Shown in pieces: positions 26,221-34,558 of a stretch of 35,705 bases of DNA (its first letter is position 1; each line of letters opens with the position of its first letter). The stretch comes from Segatella albensis DSM 11370 = JCM 12258. GTDB taxonomy: Bacteria; Bacteroidota; Bacteroidia; Bacteroidales; Bacteroidaceae. The notes below the pieces were generated by a model. The model was given only the letters and a program-made list of their open reading frames with translations. It was not told the DNA's origin and searched no databases. The stretch covers positions 1-35,705 of the forward strand of contig NZ_AUFP01000018.1 of NCBI RefSeq assembly GCF_000426565.1, in the 5' to 3' direction. Position numbers and translations under genes: made by a program.

Positions 26221-27183
26221 ATGAAGACATTCTTTAACGTAGAAGACCTCGGCGACTTGACTACAGCTCTCGCCGAAGCACAGGAAGTGAAGAAAAATCG
26301 TTTTGCATATCAAGATCTTGGCAAGAACAAGACCTTGTTGATGATATTCTTTAATAATAGCTTGCGTACACGCCTAAGCACACAGAAGGCTGCTATGAAT
26401 CTAGGCATGAACGTCATTGTACTTGACGTTAACGCTGGTGCTTGGAAACTGGAAACCGAGCGTGGTGTCATCATGGATGGCGACAAGAGCGAGCACCTCT
26501 TAGAGGCAATCCCTGTCATGGGTAGTTTCTGTGACCTTATCGGTGTAAGAAGTTTCGCTGGTTTAACCGATCGTGAATATGATTATGCCGAGACTATCGT
26601 CAATCAATTCGTCAAATATAGCGGTCGTCCCGTTTTTGCCATGGAAACAGCCACAGTACACCCGCTACAGGCTTTTGCAGACCTTATCACCATCGAGGAA
26701 CATAAACAAACTAAGCGACCTAAGGTTGTGATGAGTTGGGCACCTCACTGTAGAGCTTTGCCACAAGCAGTACCTAATTCCTTTGCACAATGGATGAACG
26801 CTGCGGATGTCGATTTCGTTATCACACATCCTCATGGCTATGAACTCGATCCAAAGTTTGTAGGTGATGCAACTGTAGAATACGACCAAAAGAAGGCCTT
26901 GGAAGGCGCAGATTTCGTATATGCAAAGAATTGGAGTTGCCCTGGTGTTGTCAATAAGGATGACTATGGAAAGATCCTCAGTAAAGATATGAGTTGGACT
27001 ATTGACACTGAGCATATGTCATGGACCAACAATGGTTACTTCTTACATTGCTTGCCTGTACGCCGTGGACTGATCGTTACTGACGATGTCATAGAAAGCG
27101 ATCATAGTCTGGTAATTCCAGAAGCTGCCAATCGTGAGATTTCAGCAGAAGTTGTCATCAAACGGATGCTCGAAAGTCTCTAA
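26221..27183 (+). CDS. argF': N-acylornithine transcarbamylase, probably N-succinylornithine type
   Basis: 320 residues from the ATG at 26221; earlier in-frame codons lie inside proA. Carbamoyl-phosphate-binding SLRTR (47-51, where ordinary OTC has STRTR), HPLQAFADL and HCLPVRR are present. Family work separates acetylornithine from succinylornithine enzymes by one residue, Glu92 in Xanthomonas AOTCase and Pro90 in Bacteroides fragilis SOTCase. Here the corresponding residue is Ser90, in DGDKSEHL (codon AGC, 26488-26490). Mutating Glu92 to Ser in the Xanthomonas enzyme was reported to give succinylornithine activity, so this is most likely a succinylornithine enzyme. It makes N-acylcitrulline, and it closes the cluster before a terminator. 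Confidence 0.9.
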   Translation: MKTFFNVEDLGDLTTALAEAQEVKKNRFAYQDLGKNKTLLMIFFNNSLRTRLSTQKAAMNLGMNVIVLDVNAGAWKLETERGVIMDGDKSEHLLEAIPVMGSFCDLIGVRSFAGLTDREYDYAETIVNQFVKYSGRPVFAMETATVHPLQAFADLITIEEHKQTKRPKVVMSWAPHCRALPQAVPNSFAQWMNAADVDFVITHPHGYELDPKFVGDATVEYDQKKALEGADFVYAKNWSCPGVVNKDDYGKILSKDMSWTIDTEHMSWTNNGYFLHCLPVRRGLIVTDDVIESDHSLVIPEAANREISAEVVIKRMLESL

Positions 27184-27250
27184 TCATTAGATTTAACATG
27201 AATGCGATATATCTTGATTTAATCCATTCATGACATATTAATAATAAGAA

Positions 27251-27284
27251 ATAAGGTGATTAAGCTATAGCTTAGTCACCTTAT
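27251..27284. terminator. Bidirectional terminator between the arginine cluster and the acyltransferase gene
   Basis: ATAAGGTGA (27251-27259) pairs with TCACCTTAT (27276-27284) and the stem continues inward to a TATA loop (27266-27269): 15 pairs with one G-U. AT-rich flanks on both sides let it work for both convergent transcripts. Confidence 0.85.
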
Positions 27285-27316
27285 TATATATAGTGCCCGA
27301 TATATTATCGAAACGA

Positions 27317-28465
27317 TTATTTCGTTGCCAAATAGTTACGAACAGGATTTGCATACATCGCAAGCATACTCTTACGAAGGAAGTCTGTATCTTTGTTCTC
27401 AATGTCAATCTTAGCCAACTGACCGTCTATATAACCGTCAAACAGTTTCTTCTGTTCTGCCGTATACTCTGAAGTATACTGAGAATTACCATTCAGTTCA
27501 TCAAGGGCTACATAATTACCTGGATACAAACGATAATTCGAATGTATTTCATAATCGATATGTTCAGCCACTACACGATACAGGTCTGTCTTTGGCATTT
27601 CCGGGTCAAGACTTCTCAAGAAATCATCAAGACATGCGGCAGCATGATAATGCACATGTCCCTTAAAGCCCAAGATACCCGTCTGCATACTGACAATATC
27701 ATCAGTAGGTCCCTTCTTCCATCCTTCTACATCACGTTTCAACTGGAACTCGCGAGCCTTCAAGAAATCGCAAGGGTCATATTCATAAGAAATAGAAAGA
27801 GGTACCAGATGCAAATCAATGAGACGATCGATAACACTACCCTTTCCGCCCATCGTCATCATCTTAAGAATAGCCTCTTGGGTACGATCATCGCTATCCT
27901 TTGCACGTCCCTCGCGCTGAGCTATCCAAATATTCTCCTTCTTCTCGTTGATAGAGAAATGCATATACTCAGAAAGGCGCTTACTTGCCATCAGCATCTG
28001 GCGCATTGGAAGTCCTCGCTGAACAATAAATGCTTTGTTCACACGAACCAAATCCTTTACCCAAGGCAGCGACAACAGATTGTCACCAATAGCTATTTCA
28101 CAAGTTGTAGTAAACTTATCATCTACAAGCAATTTGTCCAGAATAGCCGAATCAAGAACGATATCACGATGGTTACTGATAAAAGTATAATTACGTGAAT
28201 GATCGAGCGAAGTGGCATCCAACTCATAACCGCGGGCAGCCTTATCCATCAAATTGCCGACAAACTCATAAGAGAAAGCCAACTGGAATTCCATATTGGT
28301 CTTGCAAGAACGAAGTTTCTGAGCAATAGCTTCGAAAGGTACTTGCGGATACAGATAATTCACCACTTGCTTGAACTGCTCATTTTTCAATAAGCGTTCA
28401 TATACCTCAGGAAGATCTTCCGGTTCCCAAGGACGAATCTCATCGAATTCTTCTGGTACTTTCAT
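27317..28465 (-). CDS. PlsC-like glycerolipid acyltransferase family protein
   Basis: 382 residues, no signal peptide or clear membrane helix. FISNHRDIVLDSAIL (about 95-109) is the acyltransferase active-site region, and IWIAQREGRAKDSDD later in the domain takes the place of the EGTR-type motif that binds glycerol phosphate. Acyltransferases of this class attach fatty acyl groups to glycerol-phosphate or related acceptors at the membrane face. In this sequence the histidine and the second aspartate are five residues apart (HRDIVLD), rather than the usual HX4D. The C-terminal 150 residues are not recognised. The acceptor is unknown. It is the last gene of the PASTA-rluD-ddl operon, 6 bases after ddl. 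Confidence 0.75.
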   Translation of the reverse strand: MKVPEEFDEIRPWEPEDLPEVYERLLKNEQFKQVVNYLYPQVPFEAIAQKLRSCKTNMEFQLAFSYEFVGNLMDKAARGYELDATSLDHSRNYTFISNHRDIVLDSAILDKLLVDDKFTTTCEIAIGDNLLSLPWVKDLVRVNKAFIVQRGLPMRQMLMASKRLSEYMHFSINEKKENIWIAQREGRAKDSDDRTQEAILKMMTMGGKGSVIDRLIDLHLVPLSISYEYDPCDFLKAREFQLKRDVEGWKKGPTDDIVSMQTGILGFKGHVHYHAAACLDDFLRSLDPEMPKTDLYRVVAEHIDYEIHSNYRLYPGNYVALDELNGNSQYTSEYTAEQKKLFDGYIDGQLAKIDIENKDTDFLRKSMLAMYANPVRNYLATK

Positions 28466-28471
28466 AAGCCT

Positions 28472-29464
28472 TTAGAATTGGTTTTCTACAATATCACTTA
28501 ACACTTCCTTGATATCAAGACCTGCAGCACGAACCTGCTGAGGAATGAAACTTGTAGCGGTCATACCTGGGGTGGTATTGATTTCCAGCATATTGATAAC
28601 ATCATTACCCTCCTTGTCTTTAGAGATAATATAATCAATACGGATGATACCATTGGCATGGAGAATATCATAAATCTTGCTGGTCTGCTCAGCCACCTTT
28701 GCTGCCGTATCAGGATTCAAGCGAGCTGGAGTAATCTCCTTCACCTGTCCATTGTATTTTGCATCATAATCAAAGAACTCATTCTCGGTAACGACTTCCG
28801 TAGCTGGCAAAACCACAGTCTTATCGGCTGTTTTATAGATGCCCTGAGATATCTCCGTTCCATCCAAGAAACCTTCGATCATCACCTCGTCGCTCTCCAT
28901 GAATGCTACACGAAGAGCTGGGGCCAACTGATCGGCATTCTTTACCTTGCTCACACCAAAACTAGAACCATCGGCAGCTGGTTTCACAAAGCAAGGCATA
29001 CCGAGACGCTTTTCTATAGCCTCTGGATCGTAGTCTTCACCGCGACGCAATAGTATGCTATCTGCTACCTTGACACCAAAACCGCGAAGATAATTATTGA
29101 GAACGAACTTATCGAAGGTCATAGCCTCAACCAGAACGCCACTTGTTGAATATGGCAAATGTATCAAATCAAAGTAACCTTGCATTACGCCATTCTCTCC
29201 TGGCTGTCCATGGATTGTAATATATGCATAATCAAAGAATACTGATTTACCATTCAACTTGAACGAGAAATCATTCTTTTCGATTTCTGCAATATCACCA
29301 TTATCAAGATTGACATGCCAATCGGTACCTTTTACATCTACCAAATAAACATTGTAACGCTCTTTATCAAAGAAAGAGTATAGTCCCTGACCAGAGCGCA
29401 GAGAAACATCGTGCTCTGAAGAATCGCCACCACAAACGATGGCAATATTTCTTTTTGTTTCCAT
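28472..29464 (-). CDS. ddl: D-alanine--D-alanine ligase
   Basis: 330 residues. IAIVCGGDSSEHDVSLRSG is the standard N-terminus, with the conserved glutamate in SEHDVS that binds the first D-alanine. The ATP-grasp core has PCFVKPAADGSSFGVSKV for the nucleotide loop, and the C-terminal MLEINTTPGMTATSFIP has the metal ligands and the second substrate site. It makes the D-Ala-D-Ala dipeptide for peptidoglycan. It sits 17 bases after rluD and 6 before the acyltransferase, all minus strand. Confidence 0.96.
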   Translation of the reverse strand: METKRNIAIVCGGDSSEHDVSLRSGQGLYSFFDKERYNVYLVDVKGTDWHVNLDNGDIAEIEKNDFSFKLNGKSVFFDYAYITIHGQPGENGVMQGYFDLIHLPYSTSGVLVEAMTFDKFVLNNYLRGFGVKVADSILLRRGEDYDPEAIEKRLGMPCFVKPAADGSSFGVSKVKNADQLAPALRVAFMESDEVMIEGFLDGTEISQGIYKTADKTVVLPATEVVTENEFFDYDAKYNGQVKEITPARLNPDTAAKVAEQTSKIYDILHANGIIRIDYIISKDKEGNDVINMLEINTTPGMTATSFIPQQVRAAGLDIKEVLSDIVENQF

Positions 29465-29481
29465 TGTTATATATAATATAT

Positions 29482-30549
29482 TTAACTTTCAAATGTGTCC
29501 AACGTGGTGCCCTTGATAAAACCACGCCACTTCTCTATCAACGCTGCAAAATCTGCAGGCCATTCACTGGTGAAATCCATCTGCTTGCCCGTGCATGGAT
29601 GTACAAATCCTAACGTCTTGGCATGAAGCGCCTGACGGGGACAGAGCTTAAAACAGTTCTGGATGAAAGCCTTATACGCACTACTGCGCTGACCTCTCAG
29701 TATTTCCATACCTCCATACGTTTCATCGGCAAAGAGCGGATGACCGATATGCTTCATGTGGGCACGAATCTGATGCGTGCGTCCCGTTTCCAAGATACAC
29801 TCGATGAGTGTCACATAACCGAATCGCTCGATAACACGATAATGCGTGACGGCTGACTTTCCGATACCACTTTCTGGAGAAAAGACTTTCATGCGCAATC
29901 GGTTCTTGGGGTCGCGGGCGATATTTCCTTCTATTCTTCCCTCATCTTCTACCATGTTGCCCCACACCAAGGCATTGTAACTACGATGAGTCGTCTTATT
30001 GAAAAATTGTTTTCCCAACGATGTCTTGGCTTCCGGTGTCTTTGCCACCACAAGCAGTCCACTCGTATCTTTATCTATACGATGCACAAGTCCAACTTCT
30101 GGATTATTGGCATCAAAGGTTTTTAAATCTCTCAGATAATAGGCAATGGCATTGATCAGGGTACCGGTAAAATTACCTGCTCCAGGATGCACCACCATAC
30201 CGGCTTCTTTGTTGACAACCATGACATCATCATCTTCATAGACAACATTCAATGGGATGTCCTCTGCCACGATACTCGTGTCATGCTTTGGTCGATCGAG
30301 CATCAATGTGATTTCATCCTCCGGACGTACCTTATAATTACTCTTCACCGGTTTTCCGTTCACATGGATAAAACCTGCATCAGCCGCATTCTGTATGCGG
30401 TTACGACTCTGATAAGGATTTTTTTCGGCCAAAAACTTGTCTATACGTACAGGTGCTTGCCCTGCGTCAACGACAATCTTCCAGTGCTCATAGAGCTGCT
30501 GTTCATCGTCATCGTCCAAAATATCTTGATTTAATTTTTCCTCTAACAT
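29482..30549 (-). CDS. rluD: RluA/RluD family 23S rRNA pseudouridine synthase
   Basis: 355 residues. An S4 RNA-binding domain lies at about 33-95 (RIDKFLAEKNPYQSRNRIQNAADAG), followed by the pseudouridine synthase domain with GLVHRIDKDTSGLLVVAK; Asp159 in HRIDKDTSG is the catalytic residue. RTHQIRAHMKHIGHPLFAD is the conserved C-terminal signature. The S4 domain and length fit RluD, which modifies helix 69 of 23S rRNA, better than RluA or RluC, though the paralogues cannot be separated with certainty. The start codon overlaps the stop of the PASTA gene by one base. Confidence 0.88.
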   Translation of the reverse strand: MLEEKLNQDILDDDDEQQLYEHWKIVVDAGQAPVRIDKFLAEKNPYQSRNRIQNAADAGFIHVNGKPVKSNYKVRPEDEITLMLDRPKHDTSIVAEDIPLNVVYEDDDVMVVNKEAGMVVHPGAGNFTGTLINAIAYYLRDLKTFDANNPEVGLVHRIDKDTSGLLVVAKTPEAKTSLGKQFFNKTTHRSYNALVWGNMVEDEGRIEGNIARDPKNRLRMKVFSPESGIGKSAVTHYRVIERFGYVTLIECILETGRTHQIRAHMKHIGHPLFADETYGGMEILRGQRSSAYKAFIQNCFKLCPRQALHAKTLGFVHPCTGKQMDFTSEWPADFAALIEKWRGFIKGTTLDTFES

Positions 30550-31253
30550 TATTCTAATACATCTTCTTGATTATGCGAAGAACGACTCTCTGATTCAGAT
30601 TCCGGACCCGTTACCTCTTCGAAGTCATCCAAGTCACCGGAGTTTTCCTCGTTTATAGGAGAAGCTGGATCGATATAATCCACTGAGTCAGAAGCTGAAC
30701 GTTGTCCATTTCCCACCTGAATAATCAGAGTCTCTTCTACCGATACCTTATCACCGGCTACGACATGCTTGCCACGAACTAGAATGCCATATACCCAATC
30801 GGCCTCACCCGGAATATATTGAGGTGGCCCCAACTTGAATCCCATCGCAGAGAGTTTTGCGATAGCCTCGCGCAAAGAACTGTTGTCGATAACGTCAGGG
30901 ATTGTAATCGTAGGCGAATGGTCTGAGTTTATAGTCACATAGATCACATGACCCGCCTTCACCTTAACGCCAGGAGCTGGCGACTGTTCCAGAATGCAAT
31001 CAGGCGGCAAATTCTTGACATAACCTGTATCGGTGACAACCATCTTCAGATCGGCATCATCCAGGATATGCTCAGCATCAGCATACGACTTGTGTAATAT
31101 ATTAGGTATAGGGATAGCTTCTCCATGATGCGTATAGATGTCAATACCATACTTCACGGCCGTACAAAGCAGTACAACGACCATAGTCATAGCAGCCAGG
31201 TTACCCCATAGATACTTGCTTTTAAACTTACTTATAAATTCCGATGACGTCAT
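30549..31253 (-). CDS. Membrane-anchored PASTA-domain protein without kinase domain
   Basis: 234 residues. A cytoplasmic stretch (1-15), a single membrane helix (about 17-39, NLAAMTMVVVLLCTAV), then two PASTA repeats: about 46-113 (IPIPNILHKSYADAEHILDD ... VIYVTIN) and 116-183 (TIPDVIDNSSLREAIAKLSA ... LIIQVGN). The last 50 residues form a low-complexity acidic, Ser/Glu-rich tail. PASTA domains usually bind peptidoglycan or beta-lactam-like ligands on Ser/Thr kinases or penicillin-binding proteins; here only the sensor part exists. It leads an operon that includes ddl, which suggests a cell-wall role. It has a good promoter, and its start codon is inside a perfect palindrome. Confidence 0.88.
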   Translation of the reverse strand: MTSSEFISKFKSKYLWGNLAAMTMVVVLLCTAVKYGIDIYTHHGEAIPIPNILHKSYADAEHILDDADLKMVVTDTGYVKNLPPDCILEQSPAPGVKVKAGHVIYVTINSDHSPTITIPDVIDNSSLREAIAKLSAMGFKLGPPQYIPGEADWVYGILVRGKHVVAGDKVSVEETLIIQVGNGQRSASDSVDYIDPASPINEENSGDLDDFEEVTGPESESESRSSHNQEDVLE

Positions 31254-31272
31254 CTATCCTTTTATTTTTGCA

Positions 31273-31303
31273 CAAAGATAGTGCAAATCGGGTAAAATAC
31301 AAA
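31273..31303 (-). promoter_or_regulatory. Promoter of the PASTA-rluD-ddl-acyltransferase operon
   Basis: On the minus strand TTTG (31303-31300), a 19-base spacer and TATCTTTG (31280-31273). Its start codon is about 20 bases away. It lies just past the rpmH terminator. Confidence 0.75.
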
Positions 31304-31319
31304 ATAAAAAGCAAACAAA

Positions 31320-31347
31320 AAGCAGCAAAGAATACTCCTTGCTGCTT
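31320..31347 (-). terminator. Terminator of rpmH
   Basis: On the minus strand AAGCAGCAA (31347-31339) pairs with TTGCTGCTT (31328-31320), with a 10-base loop, followed by TTTTGTTTGC. It is 36 bases after the rpmH stop. Confidence 0.85.
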
Positions 31348-31383
31348 CTAGTTCCTTTATCCGACGACGGAACTACACAATAA

Positions 31384-31539
31384 TTACTTACCGTGGTTCT
31401 CGTCAGAAACTGTTAATTTCTTACGACCATGTGCACGACGAGATGCCAAAACACGACGGCCATTCTTTGTTGCCATACGCTCACGGAAACCATGCTTGTT
31501 CACGCGACGACGATTGTGAGGCTGAAATGTTCTTTTCAT
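31384..31539 (-). CDS. rpmH: 50S ribosomal protein L34
   Basis: 51 residues, very basic: [18 protein letters not shown], then [22 protein letters not shown] and a short acidic tail (TVSDENHGK). This matches L34 along almost its whole length; the tail is a few residues longer than the E. coli protein (46 residues). L34 lies near the exit region of the large ribosomal subunit. The gene has its own divergent promoter shared with the efp control region and its own terminator. The usual bacterial neighbours (rnpA, dnaA) are absent, which is normal in Bacteroidales. Confidence 0.96.
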   Translation of the reverse strand: MKRTFQPHNRRRVNKHGFRERMATKNGRRVLASRRAHGRKKLTVSDENHGK

Positions 31540-31615
31540 TTTCTTATATTATTTATTGTTATTATTCGATTTACCCTAAGTGATGACAAGAGCCACTTTT
31601 GCGGTTTACAGGCTG

Positions 31616-31646
31616 CAAAATTACGGATAATTTTCGAAATAACAAA
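31616..31646 (-). promoter_or_regulatory. Promoter of rpmH
   Basis: On the minus strand TTTG (31646-31643), 19-base spacer, TAATTTTG (31623-31616). It gives a leader of about 70 bases, which could hold autogenous control; I see no strong structure in it. Confidence 0.7.
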
Positions 31647-31695
31647 GTTTTTGCGAGTTTTTAGCTTAATTATTAGTGTTTTTTTCGATAATCTC

Positions 31696-31726
31696 TTTGA
31701 TTTTTGGCAATTTTGCAGTAACTTTG
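31696..31726 (+). promoter_or_regulatory. Promoter of efp
   Basis: TTTG (31696-31699), 19-base spacer, TAACTTTG (31719-31726). It is divergent from the rpmH promoter, with 49 bp between the two -33 boxes. The leader is about 73 bases long. Confidence 0.75.
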
Positions 31727-31805
31727 CACCCGCAAAAGTGACATAACACGTTTTTATGTTGCATTTTAGCAGACAAGAATAAATTTAAAAATCAAGATAA
31801 ACAAA

Positions 31806-32372
31806 ATGATTAATTCACAGGAAATTAAAATCGGAACATGTATCCGTATGGATGGTGGCATCTGGAAATGCATCGACTTCCAGCACCGTAAACCAGGTAA
31901 GGGTAACACCGTAATGAACACTAAGCTTAAGAACGTTGCCGATGGCCGTGTACTTGATCGTACTTTCCAGGTTGGCTTCAAGCTCGAAGACGTTCGCGTT
32001 GAGCATCGTCCTTATCAGTATCTTTACGAAGATTCTACTGGCTATATCTTCATGAACCAGGAAACTTTCGAGCAGATTCCTATCGCTAAGGAGCAGATCA
32101 CCGGTGTTGCTTTCATGAAGGAAGGTGATGTCGTTGATGTTGTTACTGATACTTCTGACGGTACTATCCTTTCTGCCGAGATGCCTGTTAAGACTACTCT
32201 TAAGATTACTGCCAGCGAGCCTGGCGTTAAGGGTAACACAGCAACTAACGCTACAAAACCTGCTACTCTCGAGACTGGTGTTGAGGTTCGCGTTCCTTTG
32301 TTCATCAACGAGGGCGAGACTATCCAGGTTGATACTCGCGATGGTAGCTACCTTGGTCGTGTTTCTGAATAA
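31806..32372 (+). CDS. efp: Translation elongation factor P
   Basis: 188 residues in three domains: KOW-like (about 1-64), then two OB-like domains (about 65-128 and 130-188). HRKPGKGNTV at 27-36 forms the loop that reaches the peptidyl-tRNA; Lys32 is the position that is lysylated in E. coli. No EpmA-type modification gene is nearby. EF-P relieves stalling at polyproline. The C-terminal VPLFINEGETIQVDTRDGSYLGRV is the family signature. It is a single-gene transcript with promoter and terminator. Confidence 0.96.
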   Translation: MINSQEIKIGTCIRMDGGIWKCIDFQHRKPGKGNTVMNTKLKNVADGRVLDRTFQVGFKLEDVRVEHRPYQYLYEDSTGYIFMNQETFEQIPIAKEQITGVAFMKEGDVVDVVTDTSDGTILSAEMPVKTTLKITASEPGVKGNTATNATKPATLETGVEVRVPLFINEGETIQVDTRDGSYLGRVSE

Positions 32373-32395
32373 TTCTTATTTACAACACATAAGTA

Positions 32396-32423
32396 GGGAC
32401 GGATATTCTAAAATCCGTCCCTT
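32396..32423 (+). terminator. Terminator of efp
   Basis: AGGGACGGAT (32396-32405) pairs perfectly with ATCCGTCCCT (32414-32423) around an 8-base loop, followed by TCCTATTTT. Confidence 0.88.
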
Positions 32424-32444
32424 CCTATTTTAATCTAAAACATA

Positions 32445-33479
32445 ATGAAATTCTCCATCATTGTTCCTGTATTCAATCGTCCCGACGAGGTTGATGAGTT
32501 ACTTGAAAGTTTAACCCATCAGAGTGTCAGCAACTTCGAAGTTATTATTGTAGAAGACGGCTCGTCAAAACCATGTTCCGACATTTGCAAGAAATATGAG
32601 AGCATATTGGATATTCATTATTATTATAAGGAGAATTCTGGTCCTGGGCAGAGTCGTAACTATGGCGCAGAACGTGCTCAGGGAGAATATCTTCTGATTC
32701 TGGATAGCGACGTCGTGCTACCGGAAAATTATATTCGAGCTATCGATGAAGAACTGGGGCACGAACCTGCAGATGCCTTTGGTGGTCCTGACAGAGCACA
32801 CGATTCCTTCACCGACACGCAGAAAGCTATATCTTATTCGATGACATCATTCTTCACCACAGGTGGTATCCGTGGCGGAAAGAAAAAACTGGATAAATTC
32901 TATCCTCGTTCTTTCAATATGGGTATTCGCAAAGATGTGTACACTCGTCTGGGGGGATTCTCCAAGATGCGTTTTGGTGAAGACATCGACTTTAGTATCA
33001 GAATCTTCAAGGCGGGATACCGATGCCGTCTGTTTCCGAAAGCTTGGGTCTTCCATAAGCGTCGCACCGACTTCACGAAATTCTTCCGTCAGGTGTACAA
33101 CAGTGGTATTGCCCGAATCAACCTGTATAAGAAATATCCGGAGAGCTTGAAGCTCGTGCATCTGCTACCGATGGTTTTCACCGTAGGAACGATTCTTCTG
33201 ATATTAATCTCCCTGATAGGTTTCATTCTCATGGTATGCGACACCAAACAATGGTTGGGCCTCTGTGCTATGCCATGGATACCTATTTTCCTTTATGCCC
33301 TTATTATCTTTTCTGACTCTACCCTATCTAACAAAAATGTAAAGATTGGTGTATTGTCTATTGCTTCAGCTTTCATCCAACTCATAGGCTATGGCTTGGG
33401 ATTCTTGGAATCTTGGTGGAAAAGATGTATTCTCGGAAAAGACGAATTCAGTGCTTTCGAGAAAACATTCTATAAATAA
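32445..33479 (+). CDS. GT2 family glycosyltransferase with C-terminal membrane helices
   Basis: 344 residues. The GT-A fold starts with FSIIVPVFNRPDEVDELLESL; VIIVEDGSS and LDSDV (DSD at 87-89) bind the nucleotide-sugar and metal, and RFGEDIDFSIRI carries the ED catalytic-base motif. Three hydrophobic segments follow (about 232-258, 268-290 and 298-320), so the enzyme is membrane-attached. Sugar donor and acceptor are unknown; a role in lipid-linked or surface glycan assembly is likely. It overlaps radC by one base, so the two are co-translated, although they have no obvious shared function. Confidence 0.88.
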   Translation: MKFSIIVPVFNRPDEVDELLESLTHQSVSNFEVIIVEDGSSKPCSDICKKYESILDIHYYYKENSGPGQSRNYGAERAQGEYLLILDSDVVLPENYIRAIDEELGHEPADAFGGPDRAHDSFTDTQKAISYSMTSFFTTGGIRGGKKKLDKFYPRSFNMGIRKDVYTRLGGFSKMRFGEDIDFSIRIFKAGYRCRLFPKAWVFHKRRTDFTKFFRQVYNSGIARINLYKKYPESLKLVHLLPMVFTVGTILLILISLIGFILMVCDTKQWLGLCAMPWIPIFLYALIIFSDSTLSNKNVKIGVLSIASAFIQLIGYGLGFLESWWKRCILGKDEFSAFEKTFYK

Positions 33480-34168
33480 TGACTGGTAAACTTAATATCA
33501 ATGAGTGGGCCGAAGAAGACCGGCCAAGAGAAAAACTAGCAGAACTGGGGGCTGAACATCTAAGTAATGCCGAACTGCTCGCTATATTGATCGGATCGGG
33601 GTCGGACAGAGAAAGTGCCGTCGACCTGATGAAGCGGATATTGAAAGACTGCGACAATAATCTGAACGCTTTGGGGAAAATGTCTATTGACGAACTGACC
33701 ACATATCATGGTATGGGGCCTGCTAAAGCTATCACCATCCTCGCTGCCTGCGAACTGGGCAAAAGGCGTGCTATTGAAAAGGCTATCGAGCGTCCAAATA
33801 TCAATACTGCCACAGCCATATATAATTATATGCACCCGCGCATGCAAGACCTCGATGTCGAGGAGTTCTATGCCCTATATCTAAATCATCATCTCCAGTT
33901 GATCAAAGCTGAGAAACTTTCACATGGGGGTATCACGGAAACTGCCGTCGATATTCGCATCATCATGCGCGAGGCTGTACTCAACAATGCCACCGTACTC
34001 GCTGTATGCCACAACCACCCAAGTGGCAATAATCTCCCAAGCAAGGCTGATGACAGACTCACCAACACAATACAGAGGGCGTGCACAGTGATGCGAATTC
34101 ACTTTCTCGACCACATCATCATCACCGATGGACAATATTATAGTTATCGCGAAAGTGAGCGAATATGA
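33479..34168 (+). CDS. radC: RadC family JAMM-domain protein
   Basis: 229 residues. The N-terminal helix-hairpin-helix-like part is about 8-95 (REKLAELGAEHLSNAELLAILIGSG; YHGMGPAKAITILAACELG). The C-terminal MPN/JAMM domain contains CHNHPSGNNLPSKADDRLT, the zinc-binding HxHPSG(x)7D pattern in full. The family is named for a supposed repair role that has been withdrawn in E. coli; the function is uncertain. A chromosomal full-length copy like this is common in the phylum. It follows the glycosyltransferase with a one-base overlap. Confidence 0.93.
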   Translation: MTGKLNINEWAEEDRPREKLAELGAEHLSNAELLAILIGSGSDRESAVDLMKRILKDCDNNLNALGKMSIDELTTYHGMGPAKAITILAACELGKRRAIEKAIERPNINTATAIYNYMHPRMQDLDVEEFYALYLNHHLQLIKAEKLSHGGITETAVDIRIIMREAVLNNATVLAVCHNHPSGNNLPSKADDRLTNTIQRACTVMRIHFLDHIIITDGQYYSYRESERI

Positions 34169-34208
34169 AAAATCATGCTGATTATCTAACGATTTAAGAA
34201 TTAATTAC

Positions 34209-34216
34209 TATCTTTG
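34209..34216 (+). promoter_or_regulatory. -7 element before the MIP18-family gene
   Basis: TATCTTTG is a full -7 match 15 bases before the ATG at 34232. No TTTG lies at -33. It overlaps a TTG at 34214 and so argues against that codon as start. Confidence 0.5.
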
Positions 34217-34231
34217 CAACAAAAAGATACA

Positions 34232-34552
34232 ATGACACAAGAAGAAAAAACAAAAATAGAAGAACGCATCGTTGATGTGCTGAAAACTGTTTACGACCCT
34301 GAAATCCCTGTGGACATCTGGAATCTCGGTATGATCTATAAGATCGATGTGAAGGAAGATGGTGCCGTTGACATCGACATGACATTCACGGCCCCTTCAT
34401 GCCCTGCTGCCGACTTCATCCTCGAAGATGTAAGAACTAAGGTGGAAAGCGTACAAGGTGTGACATCAGCCAACGTAAACTTGGTCTTTGAACCTGCATG
34501 GGATCAGAGCATGATGAGCGAAGAGGCAAAAATAGAATTGGGTTTCGAATAG
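34232..34552 (+). CDS. MIP18/DUF59 family metal-sulfur cluster assembly protein
   Basis: 106 residues from the ATG at 34232. A TTG six codons earlier lies within the -7 element and is rejected. The DUF59 core is VYDPEIPVDIWNLGMIYKIDV with the conserved DPE and NLG, then MTFTAPSCPAADFI, whose cysteine is the reactive residue in this family, and VNLVFEPAWDQSMMSEEAK. Homologues (SufT, PaaD, MIP18/CIA2) help mature or deliver Fe-S clusters. No other suf genes are present in the window. lpxH follows after 6 bases, probably on the same transcript. Confidence 0.9.
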   Translation: MTQEEKTKIEERIVDVLKTVYDPEIPVDIWNLGMIYKIDVKEDGAVDIDMTFTAPSCPAADFILEDVRTKVESVQGVTSANVNLVFEPAWDQSMMSEEAKIELGFE

Positions 34553-34558
34553 AAGAAT

